Assembly: GCA_934141475.1 (NCBI GenBank)
Contig: CAKPCG010000017.1
Location: 1-38,752, forward strand
Source of the DNA: an uncultured Clostridia bacterium
GTDB lineage: Bacteria; Bacillota; Clostridia; TANB77; CAG-508
DNA length: 38,752 nucleotides
Direction: 5' to 3'
Under the pieces are notes generated by a model. The model saw only the letters and a program-made list of their open reading frames with translations. It was not told the origin of the DNA and did not search any database. This document shows positions 9,595-18,480 of the stretch, one piece after another (position 1 is the stretch's first letter; the number at the start of each line of letters is the position of its first letter). The translations under genes were made by a program, and so were the position numbers.

Positions 9595-9611
9595 TAAAAA
9601 GTACCTTTCTT

Positions 9612-10793
9612 TTATTGTTTTTTATTAGGAAGAATGGATGTAATTAAAATTCCATTACCTATAAATACAAGTATAAATGATACAAGTGTTCCAAATGCAG
9701 GAATTAATTGTAATGCTTTATAAATAATGCTTAAAACAATAACTGTTAAAACAGTAAGTAAAGTTGGATTAATTTTATCTAAAGAATCTTCTAGCTTATA
9801 TGAAAGAAGCTTAGATAATACAATAATTGCAATACTAGTTGATATTAAAAGAGATAAGATATATATTGCAAGTAATACAAATGACAAGCTAACTGTTATA
9901 CCAGGGAATAATAATATTATACTTATAATTGGTACTAAAATTACTCCTAATAAACCGAATAATAAACATTTTAAAATATTTAATTTTAAGTTATAACTAT
10001 TATTCATAAATTTGCATTTTATAAATTTAAATATAAAGAATAGTACAACTGTAAATATTACATAAGTTAAAATATTGTATAAAAATCCAGTAAATTTAAA
10101 TGTAGAAGCACTTTTGCTAGAAGATTTTGTATAATTAACATCTCCAAATACTACATCTTCTCCAAGTTCTATTTCTTTAGGTGAAGAATAATTTAAATTT
10201 CCTGAAACATATGACTCTTCAGAAATAGAAATTTCTTTTGCATCAATATTTGCATCTCTAAAAACATTACCATTTATAGTTACATTTTCAGAAGTTACAT
10301 ATAAATCATTTTGAATTTGACCTGCATGTTCAAACTGTTTAGTTACTATATAAGCATTGTTATTTACAGAACCAAAAATATGTAGTTCTTTAGAAACTGA
10401 GAATAAAGATGAATATATTTCATAATTCTCTGATAATGTGATTGAAGATGCTATAGCAAACACATTTCCAGAGATATCTGCATTTATAGTTAAATTTCCT
10501 GATGTACATACAAAAACATCACCTTGAGTATCTTTAGAAATAGTTACATCATCTGAACCAACATAAAAATAATTACTATCTGTAACTGTTTCTTCTTCAG
10601 AATTTTCATCAGTATTAGAATTTTCATCTAAAGAATCTGTTACATTAAGAACTGGTCTATCATTTGTCTCATCACTAATTAGTGCAATATCGTTGTTGTA
10701 ATTTGTAGTTGCTGCATTTGATACTATAAAGCTACTAAGAGATAATGAAAAAATGACAAAAATAATTGAAATTTTTCTTAATATATTTTTCAT
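9612..10793 (-). CDS. Secreted bactofilin-like beta-solenoid protein with C-terminal membrane helices
   Basis: Protein of 393 residues with a clear signal peptide (residues 1-27, ending SNAA). An acidic Asn/Glu/Asp linker follows (about 30-75). Residues about 78-215 contain short repeats such as GDVFVCTSGNLTINADISGN, typical of polymer-forming bactofilin or adhesin-type beta solenoids. The C-terminal half, from about 235, contains four to five hydrophobic helices and ends in a short lysine-rich tail (ILPNKKQ). Such proteins are usually annotated as polymer-forming cytoskeletal proteins, although the signal peptide puts the solenoid outside the membrane. The gene has its own promoter and AAGGAGG ribosome binding site and precedes the PBP gene, so a cell-envelope role is likely but not shown. 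Confidence 0.82.
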   Translation of the reverse strand: MKNILRKISIIFVIFSLSLSSFIVSNAATTNYNNDIALISDETNDRPVLNVTDSLDENSNTDENSEEETVTDSNYFYVGSDDVTISKDTQGDVFVCTSGNLTINADISGNVFAIASSITLSENYEIYSSLFSVSKELHIFGSVNNNAYIVTKQFEHAGQIQNDLYVTSENVTINGNVFRDANIDAKEISISEESYVSGNLNYSSPKEIELGEDVVFGDVNYTKSSSKSASTFKFTGFLYNILTYVIFTVVLFFIFKFIKCKFMNNSYNLKLNILKCLLFGLLGVILVPIISIILLFPGITVSLSFVLLAIYILSLLISTSIAIIVLSKLLSYKLEDSLDKINPTLLTVLTVIVLSIIYKALQLIPAFGTLVSFILVFIGNGILITSILPNKKQ

Positions 10794-10830
10794 AAATATA
10801 TTTCCTCCTTACTTATATAAAATTTATTTT

Positions 10831-10859
10831 AATATATATTTTTTTATGTTAGATGTCAA
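10831..10859 (-). promoter_or_regulatory. Promoter of the bactofilin-like gene
   Basis: On the minus strand TTGACA (10859-10854) and TATATT (10836-10831) are spaced by 17 bp. This promoter is divergent from the rlmN promoter. Confidence 0.7.
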
Positions 10860-10860
10860 G

Positions 10861-10889
10861 TTGATTTTTTGAAATATTTGTAATATAAT
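10861..10889 (+). promoter_or_regulatory. Promoter of rlmN
   Basis: TTGATT (10861-10866) and TATAAT (10884-10889) are spaced by 17 bp, about 38 bp upstream of the rlmN start. Confidence 0.7.
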
Positions 10890-10926
10890 TTGGAAAATTA
10901 ATAAATAATAAATTATGGGGGAAAAA

Positions 10927-11946
10927 ATGAAAAACATAAAAGATTACAATATAAATGAACTAAAAAAAGAAATGGAAAATATAGGCGAAAAACCATATAG
11001 AGCAGAGCAAATATTTAAATGGATATATAAAGAAAATGTAACATCTTTTGATGAGATGACAGATCTTTCTTTAAATTTAAGAGAAAAATTAAAAGAAAAT
11101 TATACACTTGGAATATTTAAAATATTAAAAAAACAAGTAGCATCAGACGGAACAATAAAATACTTATTTGACGTATTAGATGGAAATGCAATAGAAACAG
11201 TTTTGATGAAATATCACCATGGATATAGTTTATGTGTATCATCTCAAATTGGTTGTAAAATGGGATGCAAGTTTTGTGCTTCTACTGGTATAGCGTTTAT
11301 AAGAAATTTAAGTTCAGGAGAAATTGTAGAGGAACTTTTAGCAGTACAAAGAGATGAAAATATAAAAATATCAAATGTAGTTTTTATGGGAATTGGAGAA
11401 CCTATGGATAATTACGAAAATGTGGTAAATAGTATTAGAATTATAAATAATCCTAAAGGAATAAATATAGGAGCAAGACATATAAGTATATCTACAAGTG
11501 GATTAGTTCCCATGATTTATAGACTAGCAGAGGAAAACATTCAGTGTACACTTTCAATATCATTACATGCAACAACAGATGAGAAAAGAAGTAGTATGAT
11601 GCCTGTAAATAATAGATATAATATAGAAGAATTAATGAAAGCCTGTAAAGACTATATTGCAAAAACAAATAGAAGAATATCATTTGAATATGCTTTGGCA
11701 AAAGACAATAATGATAACTTAGAAGATGCTAAAAAGCTAGTAGAATTATTAAAAGGAATGCTTTGCCATGTGAATTTAATACCAATAAATAAAATAGAAA
11801 ATGGAAATTATACTAAAAGCTCTAATGAGAACATTTTAAAATTTAGAGACTACTTAAATGATCACAAAATTGTTGCTACTGTAAGAAGAGAACTTGGCTC
11901 AGATATTGATGCTGCATGTGGCCAATTAAGAAGAAAAAATTTATAA
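10927..11946 (+). CDS. rlmN: 23S rRNA/tRNA adenine-C2 methyltransferase RlmN
   Basis: Radical SAM enzyme of 339 residues that methylates C2 of A2503 in 23S rRNA and of A37 in some tRNAs. The cluster motif CKMGCKFC holds the three cysteines (C110, C114, C117). The FMGIGEPMDNY motif, the ISTSGLVP segment and the conserved C-terminal cysteine in DIDAACGQLR are present. Family length is about 340-390, so it is complete. I chose the ATG at 10927, four codons after the first ATG, because GGGGG lies just upstream of it and overlaps the earlier start. It has its own promoter and is followed by the ATPase operon promoter. No in-frame CGG. Confidence 0.96.
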   Translation: MKNIKDYNINELKKEMENIGEKPYRAEQIFKWIYKENVTSFDEMTDLSLNLREKLKENYTLGIFKILKKQVASDGTIKYLFDVLDGNAIETVLMKYHHGYSLCVSSQIGCKMGCKFCASTGIAFIRNLSSGEIVEELLAVQRDENIKISNVVFMGIGEPMDNYENVVNSIRIINNPKGINIGARHISISTSGLVPMIYRLAEENIQCTLSISLHATTDEKRSSMMPVNNRYNIEELMKACKDYIAKTNRRISFEYALAKDNNDNLEDAKKLVELLKGMLCHVNLIPINKIENGNYTKSSNENILKFRDYLNDHKIVATVRRELGSDIDAACGQLRRKNL

Positions 11947-11952
11947 AAACTA

Positions 11953-11980
11953 TTGTAATTTTTTTTGAAAACTATATAAT
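11953..11980 (+). promoter_or_regulatory. Promoter of the V-type ATPase operon
   Basis: TTGTAA (11953-11958) and TATAAT (11975-11980) are spaced by 16 bp, 25 bp upstream of the first operon gene. No terminator is visible between the nine ATPase genes. Confidence 0.6.
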
Positions 11981-12004
11981 TATATAGAAGAAAAGAGGAC
12001 AAGT

Positions 12005-12313
12005 ATGGAAGAAAATATTATAAATAAAATAATAGATTTAGATAGTACAGCCAAAAGTAAAATAGCGAAAATAAAAGAAAAAGAAGAAAATATAGAAACA
12101 TATATTAGTGAAAAAATAGACAAAGAAAAAGAAGCAATAGATAGTAGATTTTTATACAAAAGAAAAAATTTACAAGAAAAATATAATCTAATGTTTGAAC
12201 AAAAAAAAGCAGAACTAGAGGATGAAAAAAACAAACAAATAATACAGCTACATGAAAAATATGAACAAAATAAACAACAAATGATAGATGAATTATTAAA
12301 TGAAATCATATAA
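12005..12313 (+). CDS. V-type ATPase peripheral stalk subunit (NtpF/AhaH-like)
   Basis: Small 102-residue protein that is almost entirely one charged alpha helix, rich in K, E, I and Q with heptad-like spacing. This is the form of the G/H-type stalk subunit that forms a coiled coil with subunit E in prokaryotic V-ATPases. It is the first gene of the ATPase operon, preceded by AGAGGA. Sequence alone would not identify it, because coiled coils are low-information; the call rests mainly on position, size and helix pattern. Confidence 0.75.
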   Translation: MEENIINKIIDLDSTAKSKIAKIKEKEENIETYISEKIDKEKEAIDSRFLYKRKNLQEKYNLMFEQKKAELEDEKNKQIIQLHEKYEQNKQQMIDELLNEII

Positions 12314-12324
12314 GAAAGGAGTGT

Positions 12325-12345
12325 ATGGTGTATTTAAGCTATTAA
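12325..12345 (+). CDS. Possible six-codon leader ORF before subunit C
   Basis: AAAGGAG is followed, 6 nt later, by ATG and codons for M-V-Y-L-S-Y and a stop. This is the best ribosome binding site in the gap, while subunit C itself starts 20 nt later without one. It may couple or regulate translation of subunit C. Expression is unproven. Confidence 0.3.
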   Translation: MVYLSY

Positions 12346-12364
12346 ATATATCATACAAGATTAA

Positions 12365-13369
12365 ATGGAAATTCTAGGAGTAAAGTACCCAAATATCAAT
12401 GCAAAGCTTAAAGGTATGTATGCTAAAAGAATTACAAAATTAGATTTAGAAGATTTAATAAAGCAAAACAATCTAAAAAATGCAGTATTATTACTAAAAT
12501 CTAAATGTGAAATCTTTAAAAATTCAGATGAAAACATAGATAGGTTAGAAATAGAGAGTTTATTAGAAGAAGACCAAATAAAAGATATTCTAAAAATAAA
12601 AAAATTGCTCGAAAATAAAGATATGAAAGTTTTTGAACTGTTTTTGTTACAATATGAAATAAAATGCGTAAAAAGTATGTTTAGAAAGCTTTTTTCAGAT
12701 GATAAAACAGATGATATAATTGTACAAAATGTAAAAAGATGGACAGTGTCTTTATTTGAAGACATAAAGGGAATAGAAACAGTGCAAAACTTTTACGAAT
12801 TTTTTCAAGCAATAAAAAGGATGAAATATAGCAAGATTCTAAAGAAATATCAAGAACAAGAAAATATAAATGTTTTTGAGGTAGAAAACGATATAGATAA
12901 ATTATATTTTGAAACACTATTTGACGAAGTAAAAAAAGAAGCAGGTTTAGAAAAAATAATTGGTTCAGAAATAGATTTATTAAATGTCTTATGGATTTTT
13001 AGAATAAAAAAATATTATAATTTTGAAGATGAAAAATTAAAACAAATTCTCATAAAAAGAAATTACAAATTAAATCAAAAAACTATTATAAAACTTATAA
13101 ATGCAAAATCATTTGAAGAAATAAAAGAAATAATGCAAAAAACAGTATACAAAGAAGTATTTACAGATGAAAAACACTTTGAGCAAAATATAGATAGATA
13201 TTTATATAGGGTAAATAAAAAAATATTTAAAAAAGATATAATGTCAGTAGCATATATTTTTGCATATATAAACATGATAGACTATGAAAATAACGATATA
13301 ATAAACACAATAGAAGGAATAAGATACAATATGGATAAACAAGAAATACTAAACAGATTGGTTCAGTAA
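12365..13369 (+). CDS. ntpC: V-type ATPase subunit C (NtpC)
   Basis: Protein of 334 residues matching V-ATPase subunit C (the d-type socket joining central stalk to membrane ring) in length, all-helical character and operon position. The N-terminal YPNINAKLKGMYAKRI matches the family's Y-x-Y-x-x-A-R-x-R-A-x-x-x-x-L pattern. The closing segment has R-Y-N-M-D-K-Q-E-I-L. An in-frame stop lies directly upstream of the ATG at 12365, so no upstream extension is possible. No Shine-Dalgarno sequence precedes this ATG; translation may be coupled to the tiny ORF at 12325. No in-frame CGG. Confidence 0.85.
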   Translation: MEILGVKYPNINAKLKGMYAKRITKLDLEDLIKQNNLKNAVLLLKSKCEIFKNSDENIDRLEIESLLEEDQIKDILKIKKLLENKDMKVFELFLLQYEIKCVKSMFRKLFSDDKTDDIIVQNVKRWTVSLFEDIKGIETVQNFYEFFQAIKRMKYSKILKKYQEQENINVFEVENDIDKLYFETLFDEVKKEAGLEKIIGSEIDLLNVLWIFRIKKYYNFEDEKLKQILIKRNYKLNQKTIIKLINAKSFEEIKEIMQKTVYKEVFTDEKHFEQNIDRYLYRVNKKIFKKDIMSVAYIFAYINMIDYENNDIINTIEGIRYNMDKQEILNRLVQ

Positions 13370-13381
13370 GGAGGAGGACAA

Positions 13382-15265
13382 ATGTCAATAGAAAAAGTAA
13401 AACTTTTGGGAATAAAAGGAAATAGCAAAGACTTAGATAAATTCTTAGCAAATGTTTTATTAAATAGTGATGTACAAATAGAAGATGCAAAAAAAATATA
13501 TAATAAAGGTTGGAAACTAGAGTATTTTGAATATGATTATAAAATAAAAGAAACATTAAAAAAGTGCGAAAATTTATTAAATAAACTAGAAGTTCAATAT
13601 AAAAAAGAAACAGAAATGGTTAAGCTAAAAAACAAAATAGGAGATATATCCAAAAAAATAAATGATGTAGATTTATGTTATGAGGACTGTATAAAAACAA
13701 CAGAATCAAATGAAAAACAAAATATAGAAGATAAAAGAAAAATTGAAGAGGCATCTAGATTAGAAGACATAGATATAGATATGCAGAAATTATATGACCT
13801 AAAATATATTAAATTTAGATATGGAAGTATACCAAAAAGAAATTTAGAAGAAATAAAAAGAGAATTAAGCAATTTAAATATAATATTGTTTGAAGTAAAA
13901 GAAGAAGAAAATACATCGTGGATACTCTATTTTACAACAACAGAATTTGTAAGTGAAGTAGATGGAATATTTAATATTCAAAAATTTGAAAGAGAACTAC
14001 TTCCAGATGATTTAATAAGAACTCCAAAAGAATATATAAGAAATCTTAAAATTCAAATAAATCAAAGAGAAAGAGAAATAGATGAAGCAAAACAAAAAAT
14101 AGAAAAATTAAAGAAAGATGCAATGACAAATATAATTTCTGTATATAGAGAGCTACAAACATATGACAAAATAAATACAATAAAAAAATATATAGTTCAT
14201 GATCAAAATGGTGGATTTTATATAGTTGCATGGGTACCAGAAACAAATCTAAAAAAGATGGAAAAAAAGCTAGATAGTTTAGAAAACATAGACTATGTTG
14301 TAAGAGATGGTGAAAATCCTCCAACTAAGCTTAAAAATAATAAAATTATAAAACCATTTGAAGAACTTGTAAAAATGTATGGAATGCCTAAAATGGACGA
14401 GCTAGATCCAACATGGTTTGTTGCATTAACAACATTTGTAATGTTTGGCTTCATGTTTGGAGATGTAGGACATGGTTTGGTATTTTTAATATTAGGAATA
14501 ATACTTTTAATTAAAAAAAGTAAAACATATGGAGCAATTTTGTTTGCTGGAGGTTTATCATCTACTATTTTTGGAGTTTTATATGGAAGTGTATTTGGTA
14601 AAGAAGAAATAATAAAACCAATTTTAATAAGTCCAATGAATAACATAAACACAATGCTTGTATATGGAATTGCAGTAGGAACAGTATTTATTTTAATGGC
14701 TATGGCTTTAAATATTATAAATGGAATAAAAAATAAAGATATGAAAAAAGTATTTTTAGACAAAAATGGTGTTGCAGGAGTTGTGCTATATGGAATAGTT
14801 TTAGCAAATGTAGCTTATTATTTTCTAGCAGGAAAAATGCTAATATCATTAAACTTAATAATTGCAATTTCAGTAATACTTGTATTAATTATAATGTTTA
14901 ATGATCAAATAACTAATTTCTTAGAAAAGAAAAAAGAAAAAGCTACAACTCCAATTGTAGAAAAATTATTTGAAATAATTGAAATGCTATTATCATTTTT
15001 AAGTAATACAATCTCATTTTTAAGACTTGCAGCATTTGCAATAAACCATGCAGGACTTTGTATGGCAGTATATTTATTAGCAAATATGACAACAGGTGCT
15101 GGAAATATATTAATTGCAGTACTTGGAAATATAATTGTTTTAGTATTAGAAGGCTTAATTGTTGGAATACAAACTTTAAGACTTGAATATTATGAGTTAT
15201 TTAGTAGATTTTATGATGGAAGCGGAAAAGAGTATAAATCAATAAAAACTCAGTTAGAAGAATAA
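13382..15265 (+). CDS. ntpI: V-type ATPase subunit I (NtpI, a-type membrane subunit)
   Basis: Membrane subunit of 627 residues that provides the ion half-channels facing the rotor ring. The first ~330 residues are cytoplasmic with long coiled coils (NQREREIDEAKQKIEKLKKD). The C-terminal half has about seven to eight hydrophobic helices. It contains the family segments MFGDVGHGLVF and FLSNTISFLRLAAFAINHAGL, the latter with the essential arginine, and ends in GLIVGIQTLRLEYYELFSRF. The length is close to the usual 640-660. It starts 12 nt after subunit C with GGAGGA upstream. Confidence 0.96.
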   Translation: MSIEKVKLLGIKGNSKDLDKFLANVLLNSDVQIEDAKKIYNKGWKLEYFEYDYKIKETLKKCENLLNKLEVQYKKETEMVKLKNKIGDISKKINDVDLCYEDCIKTTESNEKQNIEDKRKIEEASRLEDIDIDMQKLYDLKYIKFRYGSIPKRNLEEIKRELSNLNIILFEVKEEENTSWILYFTTTEFVSEVDGIFNIQKFERELLPDDLIRTPKEYIRNLKIQINQREREIDEAKQKIEKLKKDAMTNIISVYRELQTYDKINTIKKYIVHDQNGGFYIVAWVPETNLKKMEKKLDSLENIDYVVRDGENPPTKLKNNKIIKPFEELVKMYGMPKMDELDPTWFVALTTFVMFGFMFGDVGHGLVFLILGIILLIKKSKTYGAILFAGGLSSTIFGVLYGSVFGKEEIIKPILISPMNNINTMLVYGIAVGTVFILMAMALNIINGIKNKDMKKVFLDKNGVAGVVLYGIVLANVAYYFLAGKMLISLNLIIAISVILVLIIMFNDQITNFLEKKKEKATTPIVEKLFEIIEMLLSFLSNTISFLRLAAFAINHAGLCMAVYLLANMTTGAGNILIAVLGNIIVLVLEGLIVGIQTLRLEYYELFSRFYDGSGKEYKSIKTQLEE

Positions 15266-15324
15266 AATATAAATTTAAATTTTAAAAACAAATAAAAATA
15301 AGATAAAAATAGGAGGAAATTAAA

Positions 15325-15804
15325 ATGTCAAAGAAAATATGTGTATTATTAATTATATTATTTATGGGAGTAACTTCAGTAACAACAGGAGTATATGCAG
15401 CAGCAAAGGTTAGTGCAAAAGGAAGCAAAAGTGTAAATCAAACTTCAAATGAAATTTCATCAAATGCTGTATCAGAAAATATAGTAGAAAATACAACCAC
15501 AACAACAGTTGCAGGTAATTATACAGAAGCCTTAGCTTCAACAACTTCATCTTCAGATATTACAAAAGAAGATACTGAAAATACAAATTCATCTTCAGGT
15601 TTAGGATTAATTGCAGCAGCATTAGCAATTGGTTTATCAGCTATTGGTTCAGGTATAGCAGTTGCAGTTGTTGCATCAAGTGCAGTAGGAGCAATTAGCG
15701 AAAATCCAGGATTACTTGGAAAAACAGTTATATTTGCAGGACTAGCTGAAGGTATCGCAATTTATGGTCTTATTATAGCTATTATGATTATAAGTAAAGT
15801 TTAA
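15325..15804 (+). CDS. ntpK: V-type ATPase rotor subunit K with signal peptide and Ser/Thr-rich extension
   Basis: The C-terminal part is a normal single c-type hairpin: helix about 92-118 with the glycine/alanine pattern ALAIGLSAIGSGIAVA, a polar ENPG loop, and helix about 133-157 with the ion-binding glutamate (E142) in FAGLAEGIAIYG. The N-terminus is unusual. Residues 1-26 look like a cleavable signal peptide (ending GVYAAA), and about 27-90 form a Ser/Thr/Asn-rich linker. Typical prokaryotic K subunits are either ~80-residue single hairpins or ~156-residue double hairpins, so the 159-residue length here comes from the extension and not from duplication. The signal peptide probably sets the N-out topology. 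Confidence 0.9.
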   Translation: MSKKICVLLIILFMGVTSVTTGVYAAAKVSAKGSKSVNQTSNEISSNAVSENIVENTTTTTVAGNYTEALASTTSSSDITKEDTENTNSSSGLGLIAAALAIGLSAIGSGIAVAVVASSAVGAISENPGLLGKTVIFAGLAEGIAIYGLIIAIMIISKV

Positions 15805-15836
15805 TATTAAAAATTCTTTAAAAGGGAGAAAATACA

Positions 15837-16070
15837 ATGAGAATATATTGTATAACAGATAATACAGATTTAGAGATAGGTTTAAAACTTGCAGGCTGTG
15901 ATGGAATAACATTTAAAGAAGATGAAAATATAGAAGAAAAAATAGATGAAATACTAAAAAACAAAGAAATAGGAATACTTGTAATAAGCAAAAAAATATA
16001 TGAAAAAGCAGTAGAAAAAATAGATGATATAAGGCTAAATAAAAAAGTACCTCTTATAACAATAATATAA
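15837..16070 (+). CDS. ntpG: V-type ATPase subunit F (NtpG), short form
   Basis: Protein of 77 residues matching the central-stalk subunit called F in archaeal nomenclature and NtpG in Enterococcus. It begins MRIYCITDNTD, continues with GLKLAGCDG, and includes the IGILVISKKIYEKA strand-helix and the K-K-V-P-L-I-T-I-I end. The family is usually about 100 residues; here the C-terminal helix that inserts into the rotor appears to be missing. It lies between K and E, preceded by AAAGGGAG. The stop is clean and no downstream frame obviously continues it, so the short form seems real. Confidence 0.82.
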   Translation: MRIYCITDNTDLEIGLKLAGCDGITFKEDENIEEKIDEILKNKEIGILVISKKIYEKAVEKIDDIRLNKKVPLITII

Positions 16071-16084
16071 AATGGAGGAAAAAG

Positions 16085-16648
16085 ATGGATATAAATTATA
16101 GACTACAAAAATTTGGTCAAAGCTTAGAAGAAGCATCTGATAAAGAATGTAGAAAACTAGAAAAAGAAGTTGACGAAGAAATAAAGCAAGGAATTGAACA
16201 AGAAGTAAAAGAATATGAAAATAAAAAACAAATAAATTACGAAAAAACAATTCAAAGAATAGAAAAAGAATATAACAAAAAAGTATATAATTACGAAATA
16301 AATTGCAAAAAAGAGATTATAGATGAAGTGAAAAAATTAAAAGAAAATATAAAAAATGAAGCAGGACTTAGGCTAAAAGAATTTACAAATTCAGAAAAAT
16401 ACAAAGAAATTTTATTAAGCACAATTGAAGAAGCAATGAAAAAAATAGAAAATAATCAAAATACAAACATTGGAATAACAAAAAATGATATGGAAAAATA
16501 CGGAAGTTTAATTTACGAAAGATATAACTCAAATATAAGCCAAATAGAAGACAAATATATTGGCGGATGTATATTAAAAAATGAAGAACAAGGAATTATA
16601 ATTGATAACACACTATTAAATAAGATAAATGAAAAATTGAAAGGATAA
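16085..16648 (+). CDS. ntpE: V-type ATPase subunit E (NtpE)
   Basis: Peripheral stalk subunit of 187 residues. The N-terminal ~110 residues are one long charged helix (LEEASDKECRKLEKEVDEEI...). The C-terminal ~75 residues form a small alpha/beta domain ending GGCILKNEEQGIIIDNTLLNKI, which matches the conserved GGxxxxxxxGxIxxDNxL motif of subunit E. It starts 14 nt after subunit G (TGGAGGAAAAAG ribosome binding site) and ends 4 nt before subunit A, consistent with translational coupling. Both CGG trinucleotides are out of frame. Confidence 0.92.
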   Translation: MDINYRLQKFGQSLEEASDKECRKLEKEVDEEIKQGIEQEVKEYENKKQINYEKTIQRIEKEYNKKVYNYEINCKKEIIDEVKKLKENIKNEAGLRLKEFTNSEKYKEILLSTIEEAMKKIENNQNTNIGITKNDMEKYGSLIYERYNSNISQIEDKYIGGCILKNEEQGIIIDNTLLNKINEKLKG

Positions 16649-16652
16649 AAAA

Positions 16653-18425
16653 ATGCAAAAAAAGTATATAATTTCAATTAATGGACCAGTAATTAAAGCT
16701 AAAGGTGAAGGCGATTTTGCTATGCATGATATTGTATATATATCTAAAGAAAGAATACTTGGTGAAGTAATAAAATTAAACAATGACATAGCAACAATAC
16801 AAGTATATGAAGGAACAACAGGATTAAAAATAGGCGAAGATGTAATAGGAGAAGAAGAACCTTTAACATTAGTTTTAGGACCTGGTATAATAAGTAATAT
16901 ATTTGATGGAATCGAAAGACCACTAAAGTCTTTACAAGATGAATATGGAGACTTTATAAAAAGAGGAGCATCAAAAATTGGTGTAGATACTGAAAAATCA
17001 TGGCACTTTGTTCCAAAAGTAAATATTGGAGATGAAGTAAATTTTGGCTCTATTATAGGAGAAGTAAAAGAAACAGAACTAATTACAAATAAAATAATGA
17101 ATAAATTTAACTTCAGAGCATGGGTAACAGAAATTTTACCAGAAGGAGAATATAAAGTAACAGATATAGTTGCAAAAATTAGAACAGAAGAAGGACAAAT
17201 ATTAGAATTAAATATGCTTCAAAAATGGCCTGTTAGAAAACCAAGACCATATAAAAATAGAATGCCAATATCAACTCCATTAATTACAGGGCAAAGAGTA
17301 ATAGATAGTTTATTCCCAATTGCAAAAGGTGGAACCGCTATGATTCCAGGAGGATTTGGAACAGGAAAAACAGTAACACAGCACCAACTAGCAAAATGGT
17401 CAGATGCAGATATAATTGTATATATAGGATGCGGAGAACGTGGAAATGAGATGACAGAAGTTCTTGAAGATTTTCCAAAATTAAATGATCCAAAATCTGG
17501 AAGACCATTAATGGAAAGAACTGTTTTAATTGCAAATACATCAAATATGCCAGTTGCAGCAAGAGAAACGTCAATCTATACAGGAATAACAATTGCTGAA
17601 TATTATAGAGATATGGGATATGATGTTGCAATAATGGCAGATTCAACATCAAGATGGGCAGAAGCACTTCGTGAAATTTCAGGAAGACTAGAAGAAATGC
17701 CGGCAGAAGAAGGATTTCCTTCATATTTACCATCAAGATTATCAGAATTTTATGGAAGAGCAGGAATGGTAGAAACATTAAATGGAAACACAGGTTCTGT
17801 AACAATAATTGGAGCTGTATCGCCGCAAGGTTCCGACTTTTCTGAGCCAGTAACTCAAAACACAAAAAGATTTGTTCACGTATTTTGGGGACTAAATAGA
17901 ACACTTGCATATTCAAGACATTATCCAGCAATAGATTGGAATATTAGTTATAGCGAATATGTAGATAATCTATCAGACTGGTATGAAGACAATGTAGATA
18001 GTGAGTTTTTAGAGCTTAGAGGCAAAATTGTAAAAATATTAGAAAAAGAAAACGAACTATTAGAAATAGCTAGAGTTGTAGGACAAGATGTATTATCTGA
18101 TGATAAAAAACTTTTAATAGAAGTTGCAAGTAGCATAAGAATAGGATTTTTACAACAAAACTCATTTAATGATATTGATACATCAGTTACAATAGAAAAA
18201 CAATATAAGATGATGGAAACAATTATTTTAATTTATGAGAGAGCTTTAAAACTTATAAATAAAGGAATTCCAATTTCTGAAATAAAAAAAACAGGCATCT
18301 TAGAAGAATATAATGAACTTAAATATAATGTGAAAAATGACGAAATAGAAAAAATAGATGAATTTGATGTAAAAATAAAAAATAAACTAAAAAAACTTGA
18401 AGATGAATACAAAGAACATATATAA
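16653..18425 (+). CDS. ntpA: V-type ATPase catalytic subunit A (NtpA)
   Basis: Catalytic ATP-binding subunit of 590 residues, a normal full length. The P-loop is GGFGTGKTVTQ (about 231-241). The catalytic glutamate lies in GCGERGNEMTEV, and MADSTSRWAEALREISGRLEEMPAEEG carries the Walker B region and the arginine/serine residues. The family-specific non-homologous insert lies at about 110-185. The subunit forms the A3B3 head with NtpB. It starts only 4 nt after subunit E with a weak ribosome binding site, which supports coupling. Its two CGG trinucleotides are out of frame. Confidence 0.98.
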   Translation: MQKKYIISINGPVIKAKGEGDFAMHDIVYISKERILGEVIKLNNDIATIQVYEGTTGLKIGEDVIGEEEPLTLVLGPGIISNIFDGIERPLKSLQDEYGDFIKRGASKIGVDTEKSWHFVPKVNIGDEVNFGSIIGEVKETELITNKIMNKFNFRAWVTEILPEGEYKVTDIVAKIRTEEGQILELNMLQKWPVRKPRPYKNRMPISTPLITGQRVIDSLFPIAKGGTAMIPGGFGTGKTVTQHQLAKWSDADIIVYIGCGERGNEMTEVLEDFPKLNDPKSGRPLMERTVLIANTSNMPVAARETSIYTGITIAEYYRDMGYDVAIMADSTSRWAEALREISGRLEEMPAEEGFPSYLPSRLSEFYGRAGMVETLNGNTGSVTIIGAVSPQGSDFSEPVTQNTKRFVHVFWGLNRTLAYSRHYPAIDWNISYSEYVDNLSDWYEDNVDSEFLELRGKIVKILEKENELLEIARVVGQDVLSDDKKLLIEVASSIRIGFLQQNSFNDIDTSVTIEKQYKMMETIILIYERALKLINKGIPISEIKKTGILEEYNELKYNVKNDEIEKIDEFDVKIKNKLKKLEDEYKEHI

Positions 18426-18480
18426 AGTTTTTTAAAGGAAAAATAAAAAGGGAAAAGATCCCTAAAACGAGGTGAAAAAA

